From: Cantharellus purpuraceus | Lineage: Eukaryota; Basidiomycota; Agaricomycetes; Cantharellales; Hydnaceae | Direction of reading: 5' to 3' | NCBI GenBank assembly: GCA_025174535.1 | Contig: JALBUN010000027.1 | Coordinates: 62,001 to 126,000 of the forward strand | Length of the DNA stretch: 64,000 nt | In this document: positions 1 through 11,268 of the stretch, one piece after another | Position numbering within the stretch: position 1 is the stretch's first letter | How the letters are laid out: every line of letters starts with the position of its first letter | Notes under the pieces: model-generated | Seen by the model: only the letters and a program-made list of their open reading frames with translations | Told to the model about the DNA's origin: nothing | The model's database searches: none | Position numbers and translations under genes: made by a program

Positions 1-1250
1 GAACGGCCGTTGCATCCCTCGAGGTGGAATATGTGCGCGACACTAAGTATAGCACCAGCGTGTCAATATGTACCAAAGACACAATAACGCCATCTTAAGT
101 CTACCATCGATCCAAACGCCAGACTACTCTTGAACCTGTACCACTCACCGACAATATGCAACTCCTCCGTGGATCTCCACACGCCTCCCGCGAACAAACG
201 TCAGCATCAACCTTGACACGCGACAAGCACGGCACCCTGCGCACCCCCATAGTGAGGAACGGCCGGACGGGAAAAGGCTCTGTCATTAGCGTATAGCGTA
301 TCGCAAAAGAACGTAACGTTATGGCATGATTCTACCCCACCACGGCCGACACCCTCTCCAGCATTCTGGATTTTCCAATGATCCATCTAGGCCACATACA
401 CTAGCGACCCAACTGAACTGAGGTTCGATGAACAATGAAGTACGATGAACAAATCACACCGTACATCATAGCGATGCATGGCTCACCCCACCCTGTCTCC
501 CCCTCTCCAAAATCCCGACGCCGAATTCCGCGAAAAGTACTCTCCTTGGTTCCCGCCAACAACAACTGGATCATAGACGGCAACTACAAACGTCTCATGG
601 ACGACATCACCTTTTCCCACGCCACCTGCGTCCCCTGTCCGTAAAATGACACATCTCTACCCTATCTCACTCTCCCGCCTTCCTCTAACATGCCTCACAC
701 ACTCTCTAGGGCTCGACCCCTCCCCCTTCACTTTACTTCCCCCGCCTCCTCCGCACCCTCCTCCACCTCACACACCTCCATCCACCCTGCAGCCCCGGCT
801 GTCCCGAGCATCTCATAGATATCGTCTCCCGCAACGACCGTGGCATCCTCTCGTGGGCCTGTACGCACCACACTCCATAGCGCGAGTCCTGCATGGCCAG
901 AAGGCGGTAGCCCAGTGACGACCGTAGGAGACAGTGGGTGAAGCAGGAGGGTGGGGTGGGAGGTCGCTGCGTGTCTCCGAGAGGCGGCATCAATTGCCAG
1001 GGATCGATGAGCTGTTCCTGGTGAATTGGGGACGTTGGTGGAGTTTGAAGCCAGCGTTGTTCGTTCGTATGAATAGAATACACGTTTTAATGCATCAATG
1101 CATTGTCAAATTGAACGATGCCGCAAATAAAGCTTTACTTATAAAATCAGTTTGACCAAGGCAGCAATGTGCATTAATATCATCAATGGTCAGTATTTGT
1201 GTGTGCTGATTTTTTTTTTTTGGCCTTGGTTCACAGTTTGTGGATGGGTG
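1..1250. other. No recognised gene
   Basis: Short open frames exist on both strands, but none has a recognisable domain or a convincing splice-joined model. A pyrimidine-rich, CCT/CCA-biased stretch at about 715–800 gives proline-rich translations of no diagnostic value. A T11 run sits at about 1210, just before the Copia relic. Confidence 0.5.
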
Positions 1251-1528
1251 TATGAGGCATGTCTGAAGGAGGCAACTTGGATGCTCCAAATGCTCAAAAA
1301 ACTGGGCGTGAACAACCAATTTATCAGAATTTTCACAGACAACCACGGAGCCACTAAGAACCCTGTATTCCACAAACATTCCAAGCATATCGACATCAAT
1401 ATCATTACATTCACGAGAAAGTTGCTGAGGGCGAACTTCAGATCAAGTTCATCCTGACAGCAGAGATGGTCGCGGATGCACTCACAAAGGCTCTACCGCC
1501 AAGCACCACACAGTCCCCATTGCGCTAA
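1251..1528 (+). mobile_element. Ty1/Copia RNase H C-terminal relic
   Basis: The translation matches the end of a Copia polyprotein, where RNase H precedes the 3' LTR. Visible signature pieces are EATWMLQMLKKLG, FTDNHGA, KNPVFHKHSKHIDI, then (in a second frame) EKVAEGELQIKF and TAEMVADALTKALP. The residues usually found between the DNHGA and KNP motifs are shortened, and a frameshift near 1400 separates the two halves. No complete pol, gag or flanking LTR pair was found, so this is a dead fragment. Family assignment is secure from the NPVFH…SKHID and ADALTK motifs. Confidence 0.85.
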
Positions 1529-1685
1529 AGCTCGGTCTGGATATGTGTAGTAATGAGCGAGCGGGAGTATAGGCGTTTACGCTCACTTACCAGATATATC
1601 ACCCGAACCATTAGTCATCAGCTGTACAGCTGTAAGGATCGCGTACAACATAACAAGTCTTCTGTACCTCCGACCGTCATTTAAG

Positions 1686-2402
1686 TTGTTGCTCAGCCAA
1701 ATTCTCATCCAGGGGAGGGCGTGGAAAGCCACGACCTCCCCACAACCGACGAATAATAGATACTTGCAGGAGGGTGAAAACCCGGCTGCATCCGCTTCAG
1801 TACAGGATGGACCTGCGATAGGACCATCACCGGCTACAGCACCTCCGCGTCCATCATTAGCCACAACGACCCCAGGTCTATCACCATACACCCCTTCGCC
1901 ACACACAACTGCAGCAGGACCATCGCAGGATGGATCGCCGGCAACTGCCGCTCGAAAACGTCCACCGCGTCGCAGGTCACGTAAATGTGACTTTGTCGAT
2001 ACAGACGGCAACCTCTGCGGTCGTGTCATGTCGCACAATTTTGACCGTCACTGGGTGGCACATGGTCTAACTGAGTTGGAGGCAGTCCAACGGAGAGGAC
2101 TCCCCATGCAGGAAGCCAAGATTGTGAAATCGCCGCAATGCCAGAAATTGCTTGAACTTCACAAACTCACTTGTCCACTCGGCTGCACGGATTTTCGGAT
2201 GAACCTGCTTACCTTCTCAAGGAAGGACCATCTCCGCCGACACCTGAAACGTCACTGCAAGCGGTTGCACTCCCAGGAAGAGGTTTCACGGTTGTCGAAC
2301 GAGGCCGCAACGGTAACTGGGTGGAGCGAGACTGCGAAGGAGCTCCGTCAATTAGGGGATAGTCAGCACGCTGAGCACAGCCGCTCAGTTGAAGATGATT
2401 GA
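1686..2402 (+). CDS. C2H2-like zinc-finger protein, start uncertain
   Basis: An open frame of 238 codons ending in TGA. No in-frame ATG precedes the conserved part, so either an upstream exon supplies the start or this is a gene fragment. The first ~85 codons are Pro/Ser/Thr/Ala-rich and disordered-looking. A basic stretch (RKRPPRRRSRK) precedes a finger-like C-x9-C-x10-H-x3-H (CDFVDTDGNLC … RHWVAH). A second finger-like element near the end reads TCPLGC … FSRKDHLRRHLKRHC. This resembles the paired C2H2-like domains common in agaricomycete hypothetical proteins. Role in DNA binding is inferred. It lies directly after a Copia relic, so it could be a displaced exon. Confidence 0.45.
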   Translation: MLLSQILIQGRAWKATTSPQPTNNRYLQEGENPAASASVQDGPAIGPSPATAPPRPSLATTTPGLSPYTPSPHTTAAGPSQDGSPATAARKRPPRRRSRKCDFVDTDGNLCGRVMSHNFDRHWVAHGLTELEAVQRRGLPMQEAKIVKSPQCQKLLELHKLTCPLGCTDFRMNLLTFSRKDHLRRHLKRHCKRLHSQEEVSRLSNEAATVTGWSETAKELRQLGDSQHAEHSRSVEDD

Positions 2403-3528
2403 AAGCGCTGTCGGGACATTTTTAAACGACGTCGGTGGAGGGATTGGTTGATCGATGGGGGCATTGAACGAATGTGGGTGTTGACCACATTGCAATAGGC
2501 AGTTGCTGCCGTGACTTCCTAGGAAGAACATACCAACCTGATGATGCGAGCCAATTTCCAATTTTACAATACGTTTGTACCCGTGTTGTGCACCATAATT
2601 CATCTAGTAGCATGGGATTAATTGACGCAACGATACATCGAGCTGTTATGGTGTTCAGATTGTAGACAACGTCCGCATTTGAGCCAGCCGACTGTGGTCT
2701 AAGATCCGGATAGGTGAAAAGCACATGCGCTTACACAAACTATTCTGCGGCCAATACCGTCCGTACTCAGAGCGCATTCCTTGTGACATCGACCGATTTG
2801 GGCACGAGTAAAGCGTCTCGCCAAAGAACACGCATGATCTCTTGTTTACCAACCACCCCCCTTCCTTGCCGCCCGGCATGAAACAACGCTTGTTTTCTCT
2901 CTCCTTTGTGTTTTATCAGGGGTGCGACTTGGCGTGACACGAGCCGATAAGTGGAATATCATTAGTACTGATTTCACTCGAATTTCGTGGTGTTGGTCTA
3001 GGTCATCTTGTGTCGCATCCGAGTCGTTACCTCAACCACATGATACCTCAACCACATGATACCTCAACCACATGAATTGCCCGATGATCCTTCCATTCAA
3101 CACGCTTATGGTGTCAAGAACGTTCCCCATCGGTGGATACGAGTGGATACCTACATCTACCAGTCTGTAATGACCAATGAGCTCCATGCGCACGCACCCT
3201 TTGAATATGAGGCCAACAATGAAGTTTATGGAAGTACAGGGCCCCTGCAGCAACTGTGGAGGATGGTCTGACAAGATTGCGCGACAATGTAGCCGAGCGT
3301 TCGCGGGGAAATGCATGAATAATCATCCTGTGGCCTTCGTGGAGTGCGACTAGATCCCTATGTGCATAAGCTTCAGAGCATCGGAGCCACGTCTGCAAAG
3401 ACCGATCCGAGTCCAAGGGCGCTACTGTGACTGATACTTAGATTCCCCGTGCTCATCTTTGTTGTCCTCTCAGGGCGGTCAGGCACAACTCACTTCAGTT
3501 TGCATGGTATGCTCTCCAAGCGGCTGCT
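2403..3528. other. No recognised gene
   Basis: Nothing recognisable on either strand apart from the 16-bp tandem repeat at 3029–3075. Several open frames of 60–100 codons overlap in different frames without domain support. Confidence 0.5.
3029..3075. repeat. 16-bp tandem repeat, about 3 copies
   Basis: The unit ACCTCAACCACATGAT occurs twice exactly and then once more without its last base. Simple minisatellite-like array; no function seen. Confidence 0.95.
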
Positions 3529-3723
3529 TCATACTTGTGGGAAAAAATGACCGGCGTATAATTGCATGTTACAGTGAGCACAATCCCTCGCGTTTTCTTT
3601 GATCTCTGGCTTTCCGTTATGTTTTCCTGGGGTCTTCATGTGTCGCTTAGCCACATCCGGGCGAAGGGAGAGAGCGTCAGGATCAGTCCGATCCCTACAG
3701 TTCTCCAGCGAGCATCGGACCAA
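3529..3723 (-). pseudogene. Zinc-finger-like relic (CxxENC…DPDAL…RPD motif)
   Basis: The minus-strand translation holds CSLENCRDRTDPDALSLRPD followed by VAKRHMKTPGK. A related but diverged sequence lies on the plus strand at about 41420–41580 (RCPLQNC … DPDALFERPDI … METPGK), matching at both DNA and protein level. The two are old paralogous relics. The Cys pair followed by a basic/His stretch suggests a small zinc-binding module, but I cannot name the family. Neither copy sits in a full-length gene. Confidence 0.4.
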
Positions 3724-4068
3724 TTACATGTCAGCGACCTAGTTTTGACCTGCGCTAATGATCGTGGCATTTCCTAGGTTCAGTTATTCGCGACGAATAT
3801 GCCGGACCTCACGCATTGCGTGACATGCGAACCAGTGACGCGCGATGTCCTTAACCTTGAATCTCATGTCCTTCCTGTTGCGATATGGAACATATCTGCG
3901 TCTATGGCTCACATGCGCTGTGTGATTTATCCACATTAATGTCCGTCACGGTGTGTCATGCCCCAACAGTGCCGTTGTTTCATGCGTTGTCACACCTTGC
4001 ACATTACATAAAATAGTTTTCACCACTGCAGACGTGTATAACATGTCTGCAGCTGGTCACTCATCCTC

Positions 4069-4218
4069 AGCCGTATCCACAATATACGGACTGAGGTGAG
4101 AGACATCAGTTCACTTTTTTCTCCAATCCATATTTATATTTGTGTCTGTAGATTGTCCTGTTCAGGTAACTACGCTAAGCCGTATCCACAATATACGGAC
4201 TGAGATTGTCCTGTTCAG
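4069..4218. repeat. Interleaved direct repeats with hairpin core
   Basis: A 27-bp sequence beginning AGCCGTATCCACAATATACG occurs at 4069–4095 and 4178–4204. GATTGTCCTGTTCAG occurs at 4151–4165 and 4204–4218. Inside the first repeat CCGTAT and ATACGG are inverted around a 7-nt loop, so each copy can form a small hairpin. Confidence 0.85.
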
Positions 4219-5068
4219 ATTACAATACTTCCGGAATACCTGGCCATCACTTACGCTTCCTATCCCGGGCAAGGATGAAATCTACAGGTTTATCCATGGT
4301 GGCGCTGTCACTAGGTTGGGAGAAGGTTGATGCCGTCGACGCCGACAGTGTGGTTTGTAACGTATGCTTTGTCATCGCCATGGGTCCAAAGGCAGGTGGC
4401 ATGTTGGCAGGAATCCCCTCCAGTTTCTCCACGGGAATACCTGTGTTGGCTGCTGTGTATCTCTGGGGATCCAGCTGTTGCCACTATCGTGATTCAATTC
4501 TGTGCGGCCGTTGGAGGTTGTTCCGTAGACACGATTGGGAGGCGTTTCCCAATGCGGTGCGGCCTACACAGATGTTTGAAGCCAAGGTCAGGAAAGCAGG
4601 AGCCAGGGCGTGCGGAAGTACAGCATCTGCAGCAACAATGAAGTGTGACCGGTCAACACAAGTGTCTCACGGTCGCTCGCATTGCAGCCCAAATGCTATG
4701 TGATTCTGTGACCACATATAGTGCGACTTGACGATCTCCTACCCAAAGGGAGGCATGAACGGCCCTGTGTAGTCCGAGAGGGGAGTACATGAAGGCGTCG
4801 ATTGTATTGTATGAACACACCAAACGCGCCCATGCTTTTCCAACTCGAATTGCGAAGCGGTCTGTGATGCCAACCTAGTCAGAGTGTCGTACATATAATA
4901 TGGATCGTACACTCACGTGAAGTTGACACCCTCTGTCTCTGGTATCTATGACTCATGGAATGAATGAAATGTGGGAAATGTATGAGGAATTATGATATTC
5001 CACATAATAGTTATATTGTTGCCTGCTGTGAGTGCATGACTGACCTGCTACCATCATGGTATTGGCAG

Positions 5069-5142
5069 CACCCGCATGACAGAGGGAGGAAACACAGGGG
5101 GTGCTCACCCGCATGACAGAGGAAGGAAACACAGGGGGTGCT
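5069..5142. repeat. 37-bp tandem duplication
   Basis: Two adjacent 37-bp units beginning CACCCGCATGACAGAGG and ending CACAGGGGGTGCT differ at one base (GGGAGG versus GGAAGG). Confidence 0.95.
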
Positions 5143-5339
5143 CACACCCGAAGAGCTGGAGGTAGACGTAGTGGTCTAAGATGGGAGCCAGGTCTCTTCG
5201 TTGGCTTGAGTATGAGGAGGCTCTAAAAGATTACAACTTTGTACGTCGCCTATGTCGCGGGGATCAGATTCGCCCATCTTCAATGGTTAGAAACCCCCTG
5301 CGATGATTCTTGTACTGCACTTATAGGGACGGAGTATGC

Positions 5340-5800
5340 CGCAACTTCATTCCCGATCTTGTCTTTCAGTCAACGATGCTGCTGCGACACTCTCGCTGTT
5401 CATTTTCATTCGATCTTTTTTTCAACTAGTTATTTGTTCGTAAACTTCACATTGCTCATCCCTGACATGAGCAGCCTATTGTCAAGGCGTGGGGTATCAC
5501 AATCGGGGCCACCGTTCTCCAGAATCAACTCAAGAGCGTTCTTCCATAACAGTTCTTGGAGGATCTTCCGTCAGGAATCGGTCTTTATGATGCTGCCATT
5601 CCCCAGGTTTCAGACAAGCCGAGGGAAGTATTTCGAAAACCTTTGCTGATTCGCCAAGTATCTTGTGGTTCGCGCTTTTGGGAATCGCCCTGGGATTTAT
5701 CAGTCCTCTGTTTATGAATATGCACACCGTGGCGGACGAGACTTGGGGTTTACGGGAGGACAAGGGCAGGTCAGTGAGGGATACCGCTGGGGGCGTCCCT
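5340..5800 (+). pseudogene. MFS transporter pseudogene (C-terminal part)
   Basis: Reading through frame changes gives the end of a 14-helix-type major facilitator transporter: NDAAATLSLFIFIRSFFQ, then (after what looks like an intron) AWGITIGATVLQNQLKSVLP, then FLEDLPSGIGLYDAAIPQV, and finally LWFALLGIALGFISPLFMNM and ETWGLREDKGR. A TAA stop interrupts just after KSVLP and a frameshift near 5645 separates the last helix, so it is not functional as read. The upstream ten or so helices are absent. Known relatives are drug/H+ or siderophore-type exporters; the substrate cannot be inferred from this piece. Confidence 0.7.
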
Positions 5801-6159
5801 GATCACCTTTCTAATTATGCTTGTCCATCCTGCATCCATGAGCGAGCCTTTAAAAAACAATATCGCCAGTAGGTAATTTCTTTCTTGCCGACAAGTTGAT
5901 AGAATACTCGCCAACTGCAGCAAACGTGCAAGGCTAACAACCTTTCCTTACTTCTGTGCCGCAGCCTTGTTATCCTCTTTCAGCGATGACAAGGTCCCAG
6001 CTCATGTCGGAAACGACTTCAGGCTTTGCCGCCCGAGTCTCTTCCAGGCAGATTGATGGATTCTTTGCTACTAATTGCGCCGGCGACAGAGAGTTGATAG
6101 AGGTCTATGACCAAGTCCAAAGTACAGAAAAAGAACGAATGCGGAAGAGCATCAGAAGA
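5801..6159. other. No recognised gene
   Basis: Intergenic stretch between the MFS relic and the 3' end of family copy A. No supported feature. Confidence 0.5.
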
Positions 6160-7266
6160 TCAAACTATCGACTGGGGGCCGGAGTGGGAGCAGGGCTTTG
6201 AAAACGGCCACACGAGGGTGCGTCGAGGAGTCCTTAGAGTCCCCGCCGAGCGAGCGTCTGCCAGTGCAAGCCAGACCTTTTCATCCTTAATACACCTGCG
6301 TAAGATCTTCATTTCTAGTCTGTGCGTGCGCCAACTTGAAATGCCCTGGCGCATGGTCTCGCGGGACTTGAGCATCGCCACTTCTTCATTCTGCTTCACC
6401 ATCGACTCAAACTGCATCACAATGGTCCCCGTGAGTCATGTATAATCCACTTTGATAACACCCACCTCCTGAATTCTATCCAGCCTGTAAGCATGGATGA
6501 TGGGCTTGTACGCCTTCCACCTGTTTTCAAATTCAGCTTCCACAGCATCTATAGATTCTGGCTGTAGCTCGATGTAGCCCCTATGCTTCGTTTCTTGAGT
6601 CGCATCGGCCGGGAAGCAAGCCTTGATTATTGAGTAGGTGGTCTGTGCAAACCAATTGGGGTCTTTCTTCTCGTCGCAGAAGCCGACGGCGTCTGCAAGT
6701 ACGATAAACTGCGACAAGGAAAAATGCGCTCCGGTGACTCGAAGGGTCGCAAGCTTGTCGTACCTATCAGGCGCACGGCCTAATGACGGGAAATTGTCCG
6801 TACCATACGACGAAAACAATACTTGGGGTCGAACGTTAGTGCGGATGAGCATGCGTCAAGTGAAAGCTGGTGCCATACTCGATATATGGCCGAGCCTGCG
6901 AGGTTCTTTCCTCATTAAAATAACAGTGCGCCGTGCATACCCATGCTGTTTGACGTACAGCACCAAAAACTCCAGTCTTCCGTTGTTGTTGTACTTGCGC
7001 CGCTCGACGCAGGTTACATAGATGTCATCAGCGTTTTTGGCAGCTTCAGGTGTCTTCTGCAATTCGTTGCGTGTATGAAGCCATATTGCATGGAGGTTAT
7101 TAGTCCATAGGTCATCACAGGTGTAAGCTGCGATGCGCTGGTCCTGGATCGTGGCCCCGAAAACTCGCTTCCTGCGAATTTCGCGGCCCAGCAGCGAGAG
7201 GCGGTAGGGAACAAGGGAAAGGCTGAATAGGAAGCAATATAGCCATGAAGTCGTTTCCGGGCACAT
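6160..7266 (-). CDS. Unknown three-exon family, copy A
   Basis: Model: exons 7266–6879, 6821–6466 and 6411–6160; introns of 57 and 54 nt; 331 aa. The splice sites were set by comparing this copy with copies B and D. The first donor is GTATGG and its acceptor AAG; the second donor GTGGGTG is paired with a GATGCAG acceptor. In A a mutation removes the AG of an alternative upstream acceptor, which fixes the choice. The start is the ATG at 7266 because a TATA box lies 42 nt before it, upstream of the next ATG. Conserved core: NADDIYVT.VERRK, FLVLYVKQHGYARRTVI, YDKLATLRVTG, WFAQTTYSII, then a charged C-terminal region (DEKVWLALADARSAG). The N-terminal 20–25 residues are hydrophobic and might be a membrane anchor. 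The last ~20 residues differ from copies B and D. I do not recognise the family; function unknown. A is the most diverged copy and lies alone, 24 kb from the others. Confidence 0.7.
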
Positions 7267-7307
7267 CGTGACTGGTGAGGAACATGAACAGTTGGGCACT
7301 TGGTGTG

Positions 7308-7373
7308 TTTTATAGCAATATGGAGACCACTGCAACTATTGAAATAAAGACCGTTTTTCCGGCCTCGAGGCAG
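7308..7373 (-). promoter_or_regulatory. Promoter of family copy A
   Basis: TATAAAA (minus strand, 7308–7314) and the palindrome-containing motif CTGCCTCGAGGC (7362–7373) lie about 42 and 96 nt before the ATG. The same two elements occur in copies B, C and D in the same order, although most of the surrounding DNA has diverged in A. Confidence 0.7.
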
Positions 7374-7379
7374 CTTCAT

Positions 7380-8769
7380 CGGGGGTGCCGCACCGAATTA
7401 GAAGGTTCCCCGGTTGGTAGTCTGATATGAAGCGGCTTCCCAAAAACGTAGACGGGCACTGATCAAGTGTCAGTACCCAGTATGGAATGTCAAGCGTGCA
7501 AACGGCGTGTGTGAGTGTGTGATTTCAACAGGCGGACACCTGCAGGCAGCCACCTGCAGGCAGCTCAGCCTCCTGGCCATGGCGGCGAGCGACGTGCACT
7601 GCCTTGCGCCATGTAAAATACCACATCATTATGGAAGTGTAATATGAACCCATTCCATGCGTTGGCAGTCGTTCAGCATTATGAACCTTGACAATCACGA
7701 ATTCACAATACTTGGCTTGAGTGCAGCATCGGGCGAACACTGAGTTGATATCAACCAGAAATCCATATTAGCTCAACGACTCAGCAGTGTCGACGGAGCT
7801 CCGACTCGGACAAGACGCAGGACTGCTATTGCATGAATCATTTCATTATTACTAAGTCACCTCATAAGGTTTCCTGTAAGGCAGTGCCCCAATTGGACGG
7901 CGTGGCCGGATGATCTCGGCGGGGCGTCCTTGCTGTCCATCCAAGTCTGGCGCGAATGACGTGTCACGTAGGCTGCCGAGGGGCTGTCGAGGGGGTGCGA
8001 GACGTTTTGATCGGCCAAAGAATGCGACAAGATGCATTTTCTCATTCACGTGGGTGTAATATCGCAAACTACGGAACCCATTTGCTCCGGCAGCGCCACA
8101 AGATAACAATGTGAAATTCCATGTCCACTATTCCGGGACAATCCTTTGTTTGCTGTTCTCAATCGGTTGACATTGGCGGTGTTCCCTCTCACCAACACGT
8201 GTTTCATCACCGTATCAAGGCTGGTAAGGTCTCGCACTCTTGTTCCTGTGAATTAATGTGGACTTGTACAGCTCTGTAGACAACTGATAAGGCACAGACC
8301 TCTCTTCCTGGCTTTGTCATGCCCAGCTGTGAGACCGGTCCTCAGTAGCGTCAGTAACGCTAGTCAGCGCCACTTGGCTTCAAATGTCAACTGCGATGGT
8401 AATATTTAAATAGTGTGAATATTGTAGCCTGTGCTTCGCTAGATATCATGATCAAATTGTTCACCAAAAGACCTGTCAGAAGTTGACAATTTTGAGACTC
8501 GGTCGTTGCCTGCTTGGTGTCTTGTCCAAAATAGCGCTTATGATATTAAACGCACGTCGAGTCCTACGCTGGGAAGGAGTGACATACTATAAGGAGAACT
8601 TCAAAGTTGGCAGCTCAGATTGATTGTTGAATGCTCTCACAGCGGGGGGGGAAGGGGGGAGGGGAGGTTCGAACTCATCAAACATCACGGTGACTATCTC
8701 ATGCGCAATCATTGCATGAGGAGCATACCTGTACAAGAATCTCTGTGCCACTGAGCACTCATTTATGTC
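7380..8769. other. No recognised gene
   Basis: No supported gene. A G-rich tract (GGGGGGGG then GGGGGG then GGGG, at about 8643–8667) is the only notable local feature. Confidence 0.5.
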
Positions 8770-10285
8770 CTAATAACCTGGGGCTCGATGAGCAAAGAAG
8801 CCGAGAACTTGGTATTGCCAATGTTCCCAAGCCGATCCAGTGCCTCGTCTGCACTCATCCGTACATCTGGACAAGGTTTTGCCAGATAACTCAGGGCCCC
8901 ATCGACTTCCTTGATATTTCATCTACAGAGACCCTAGTTAGCGTACATGATATGTGAGTACAAGTTGCGTACCCTGAAGTTCTTTAAACGCTACCTAGTT
9001 GCCACATATCCAGCTTAAATGGAGAGTAGGGCCAATCAGTTCCAATCTCAGGTGCGATCGGACGGCTGTCTCAAAAGAACCTCCAAGAGGGTATCCGGTT
9101 GAAATGTGCTTAGTAAGAGGTCATTCTTCAGGGTACTCTACAGTAACTCTAAAGTCAAGGAGGTACACGCGAAGAAGGGAAGCACAGATCTTCATGGTGC
9201 GCATAGCTTCAGGATGCCATTAGACTACGTGGAATGCATCCTAGGAGGTAGCGGAAGCCATTGAATGGACTCAAACAACTTACCCTATGGGTGATGCTCG
9301 AGGCGTGAAGGTAGGCAAGTGCCTAGAGATGGGATAATGTCGAAATACATAAAACGCAGAATTACACCTGTCACCCCAGTGCCTGCATTAGCATGTCTAA
9401 TACACCTCCCACCCGAACAACTCGGCCATGAACCAAAAGCGTCTTCCGTTGTTCCTCCTACTAGAGGCCAAAAGAAGGAGAATCTTTAATGTCTTCGAAT
9501 TGAAACTTGGAAAGCAGAGGCAGTGCATGATTACTACTAAGAGGCTGCGAGGTCCGTGGCAATCCTTCTGAGTATCAGATGGCCGTACCCTTTGTTCCAA
9601 CGACGATAACACGGACTGCGACGTCATGACTGTAACACGTGCTAGAGGCACGTGTTACTGCATTCTATGGACAAAATTGTGGCACTCAGTGAGAGGACAC
9701 AGACGCGATAATTGAATCTCATTAGTGAGAAGACAGCGCCTGCTCCACAGCGCTCTCCTGGCTAGACGTGACCTCTTGCAAGCGGAAGTTCAGATAGAGA
9801 AGCCATCGGGCCATAGAGTGAGAACTGCTTCTCGGAGTGTTCCATTCAAGAGAGCCCATACTCTCTCCTCGTCACACTTTTTGCAAGGTACTCTCCTATC
9901 TGTCATTGGGTAGCTTCAAAGGTATAAAGCGCTGTTAGTGTCTGTAAACCGGATATAGCAAAACGCGCGTGGATGACGAAAGTTTAACATGGAGCGACGC
10001 GCCTTCACGCCTCAATGTGGAAACTCACAGGTCCGCAACCTGGCCGGATATAGGAGAAAAAATTGGCGCTCACTAGAGTTCAGCCCTTTCCATTGAACTC
10101 CAGTGCCAGACAGTACTGCCTTCACCTGCCATAATCGTCAGTGGAGCCATTTTCTGTTTACTGATTCTTTGGACTCAAAGAGAGGCTTTACGCGGGAAGG
10201 AGTATTTGATCATTGTGAATGTGATAGTTGCGAACCCAATTGTGGTAGCCACTGCAGTCAGAGCAAGTAGTGTAGTGAGTGGCAT
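8770..10285 (-). pseudogene. Kinase-like pseudogene 1
   Basis: Minus-strand translation shows eukaryotic kinase landmarks in order. MPLTTLLALTAVATTIGFA, a hydrophobic segment, begins at 10285, but its linkage to the kinase part is inferred. ALAYLHASSITHR (catalytic loop start) lies near 9285–9320, interrupted by a 43-nt intron after HR and resuming with D. VYLLDFRVTVEYPEE stands in the DFG position, RPIAPE in the APE position, FKLDMWQLG matches subdomain IX, and DVRMSADEALDRLG matches subdomain XI. The catalytic region contains stops (for example where copy 2 reads DNF) and a frameshift before RPIAPE. The DFE/DFR-for-DFG pattern and GYPLGGSF loop are typical of an agaricomycete-expanded kinase-like family. 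A second decayed copy lies 1.7 kb upstream on the same strand. Confidence 0.75.
9632..9658. repeat. Perfect 11-bp inverted repeat with E-box core
   Basis: GTAACACGTGC, a 5-nt loop (TAGAG), then GCACGTGTTAC. Each arm contains CACGTG. It falls inside kinase pseudogene 1, so it may be a chance hairpin or a bHLH-type site. Confidence 0.9.
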
Positions 10286-10390
10286 GTCACAGAAACAAAG
10301 ATCTCTCCAAGCGCCACACGTATGAAGAGAGATGATCGCAATTGGTTCGAACTTGGACAACGTGCACATGCTTCTAAAACCCGTAAACAA

Positions 10391-11268
10391 ACTTTGAGCG
10401 CTAGACTCTGGAGGACGACTTAGATATCACCAGTTTCGAAAGGATTAGTCTGATCCGACAAAAACCTGTCTTGTGACCTAGATATGACCCAGAAACAGAT
10501 AAAAACCCCTTGAGACAGCTTAAAGTCAAATCGACGACTCGAAAAACGAGAAATTTTGAAACGGCAGGCCCTCGTAAGAGTCTGTGGCAGCTTCTTCACA
10601 CGTATGAAACAACGTGTAACCCACATGTTTCTAACGTACATCCCAAATTGATACTGACATGCACGCACGTGGGGGTCCGAGATGGGTGAGGGGGACTCAA
10701 GGGGGCCGAGGGGATCCACATCTGTCAGAAAAGTTTGGCAGCTTTCCCGAGCACTGGAATCTATTATCAGATGTCGTCTTTGAGGCCCTTCTTCCCCCCC
10801 CCCCCCCATGGGTCCGATATCAGACTACAGTTTTTTTACATTCTGCAAGGCTCATTACCCTCTACGCATGAGGTAAGGTGTTACATGAGTGTGCGGGGTG
10901 TCAACCTGACCTATCGATGGATGGGGGCTTGGTTGGGCTTCGATTATCTTCCTCTCCGTGTTACATATTGTTGGACAGATTATGCCTTCTCCGGAGATAG
11001 CCATAGATGCCCTCGGGATCCTGGACATCGGTCTGTGAAGCCTACCTATTGGTCTCTTAGCCCTTCGAAAATATTCTCGGGTTAACGCTGGTGATCTGTA
11101 CATTCAAATAGTTGTGCCATGTCGTGGCAGCGGCATGCCAGAGGCTGTGTCAAGACCCTGTTGAAATTATTATAAGACGACCAATTGTGCTAATGTACCA
11201 TTGTCAGTCACCCTCCAAGTTTCAAGTTCTCTCCACAGTTATCTGAAGCCAACACTATTTTATTCAGC
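10391..11268. other. No recognised gene
   Basis: Contains a C14 run at about 10794–10807. No supported coding feature. Confidence 0.5.

Larger units (their letters stand above)
3724..5339. other. No recognised gene; short repeats
   Basis: Contains the direct repeats at 4069–4218 and 5069–5142. An open frame around 4206–4703 has no family resemblance and no upstream ATG. Confidence 0.5.

Noticed and set aside
7267..7335. Upstream ATG at 7335 as the start of copy A
   Set aside because: The TATA box lies between it and the ATG at 7266, and the other copies start at the equivalent downstream position.
8643..8667. G-quadruplex or regulatory element from G-runs
   Set aside because: G-rich tract is real, but with no adjacent gene there is no support for a function.
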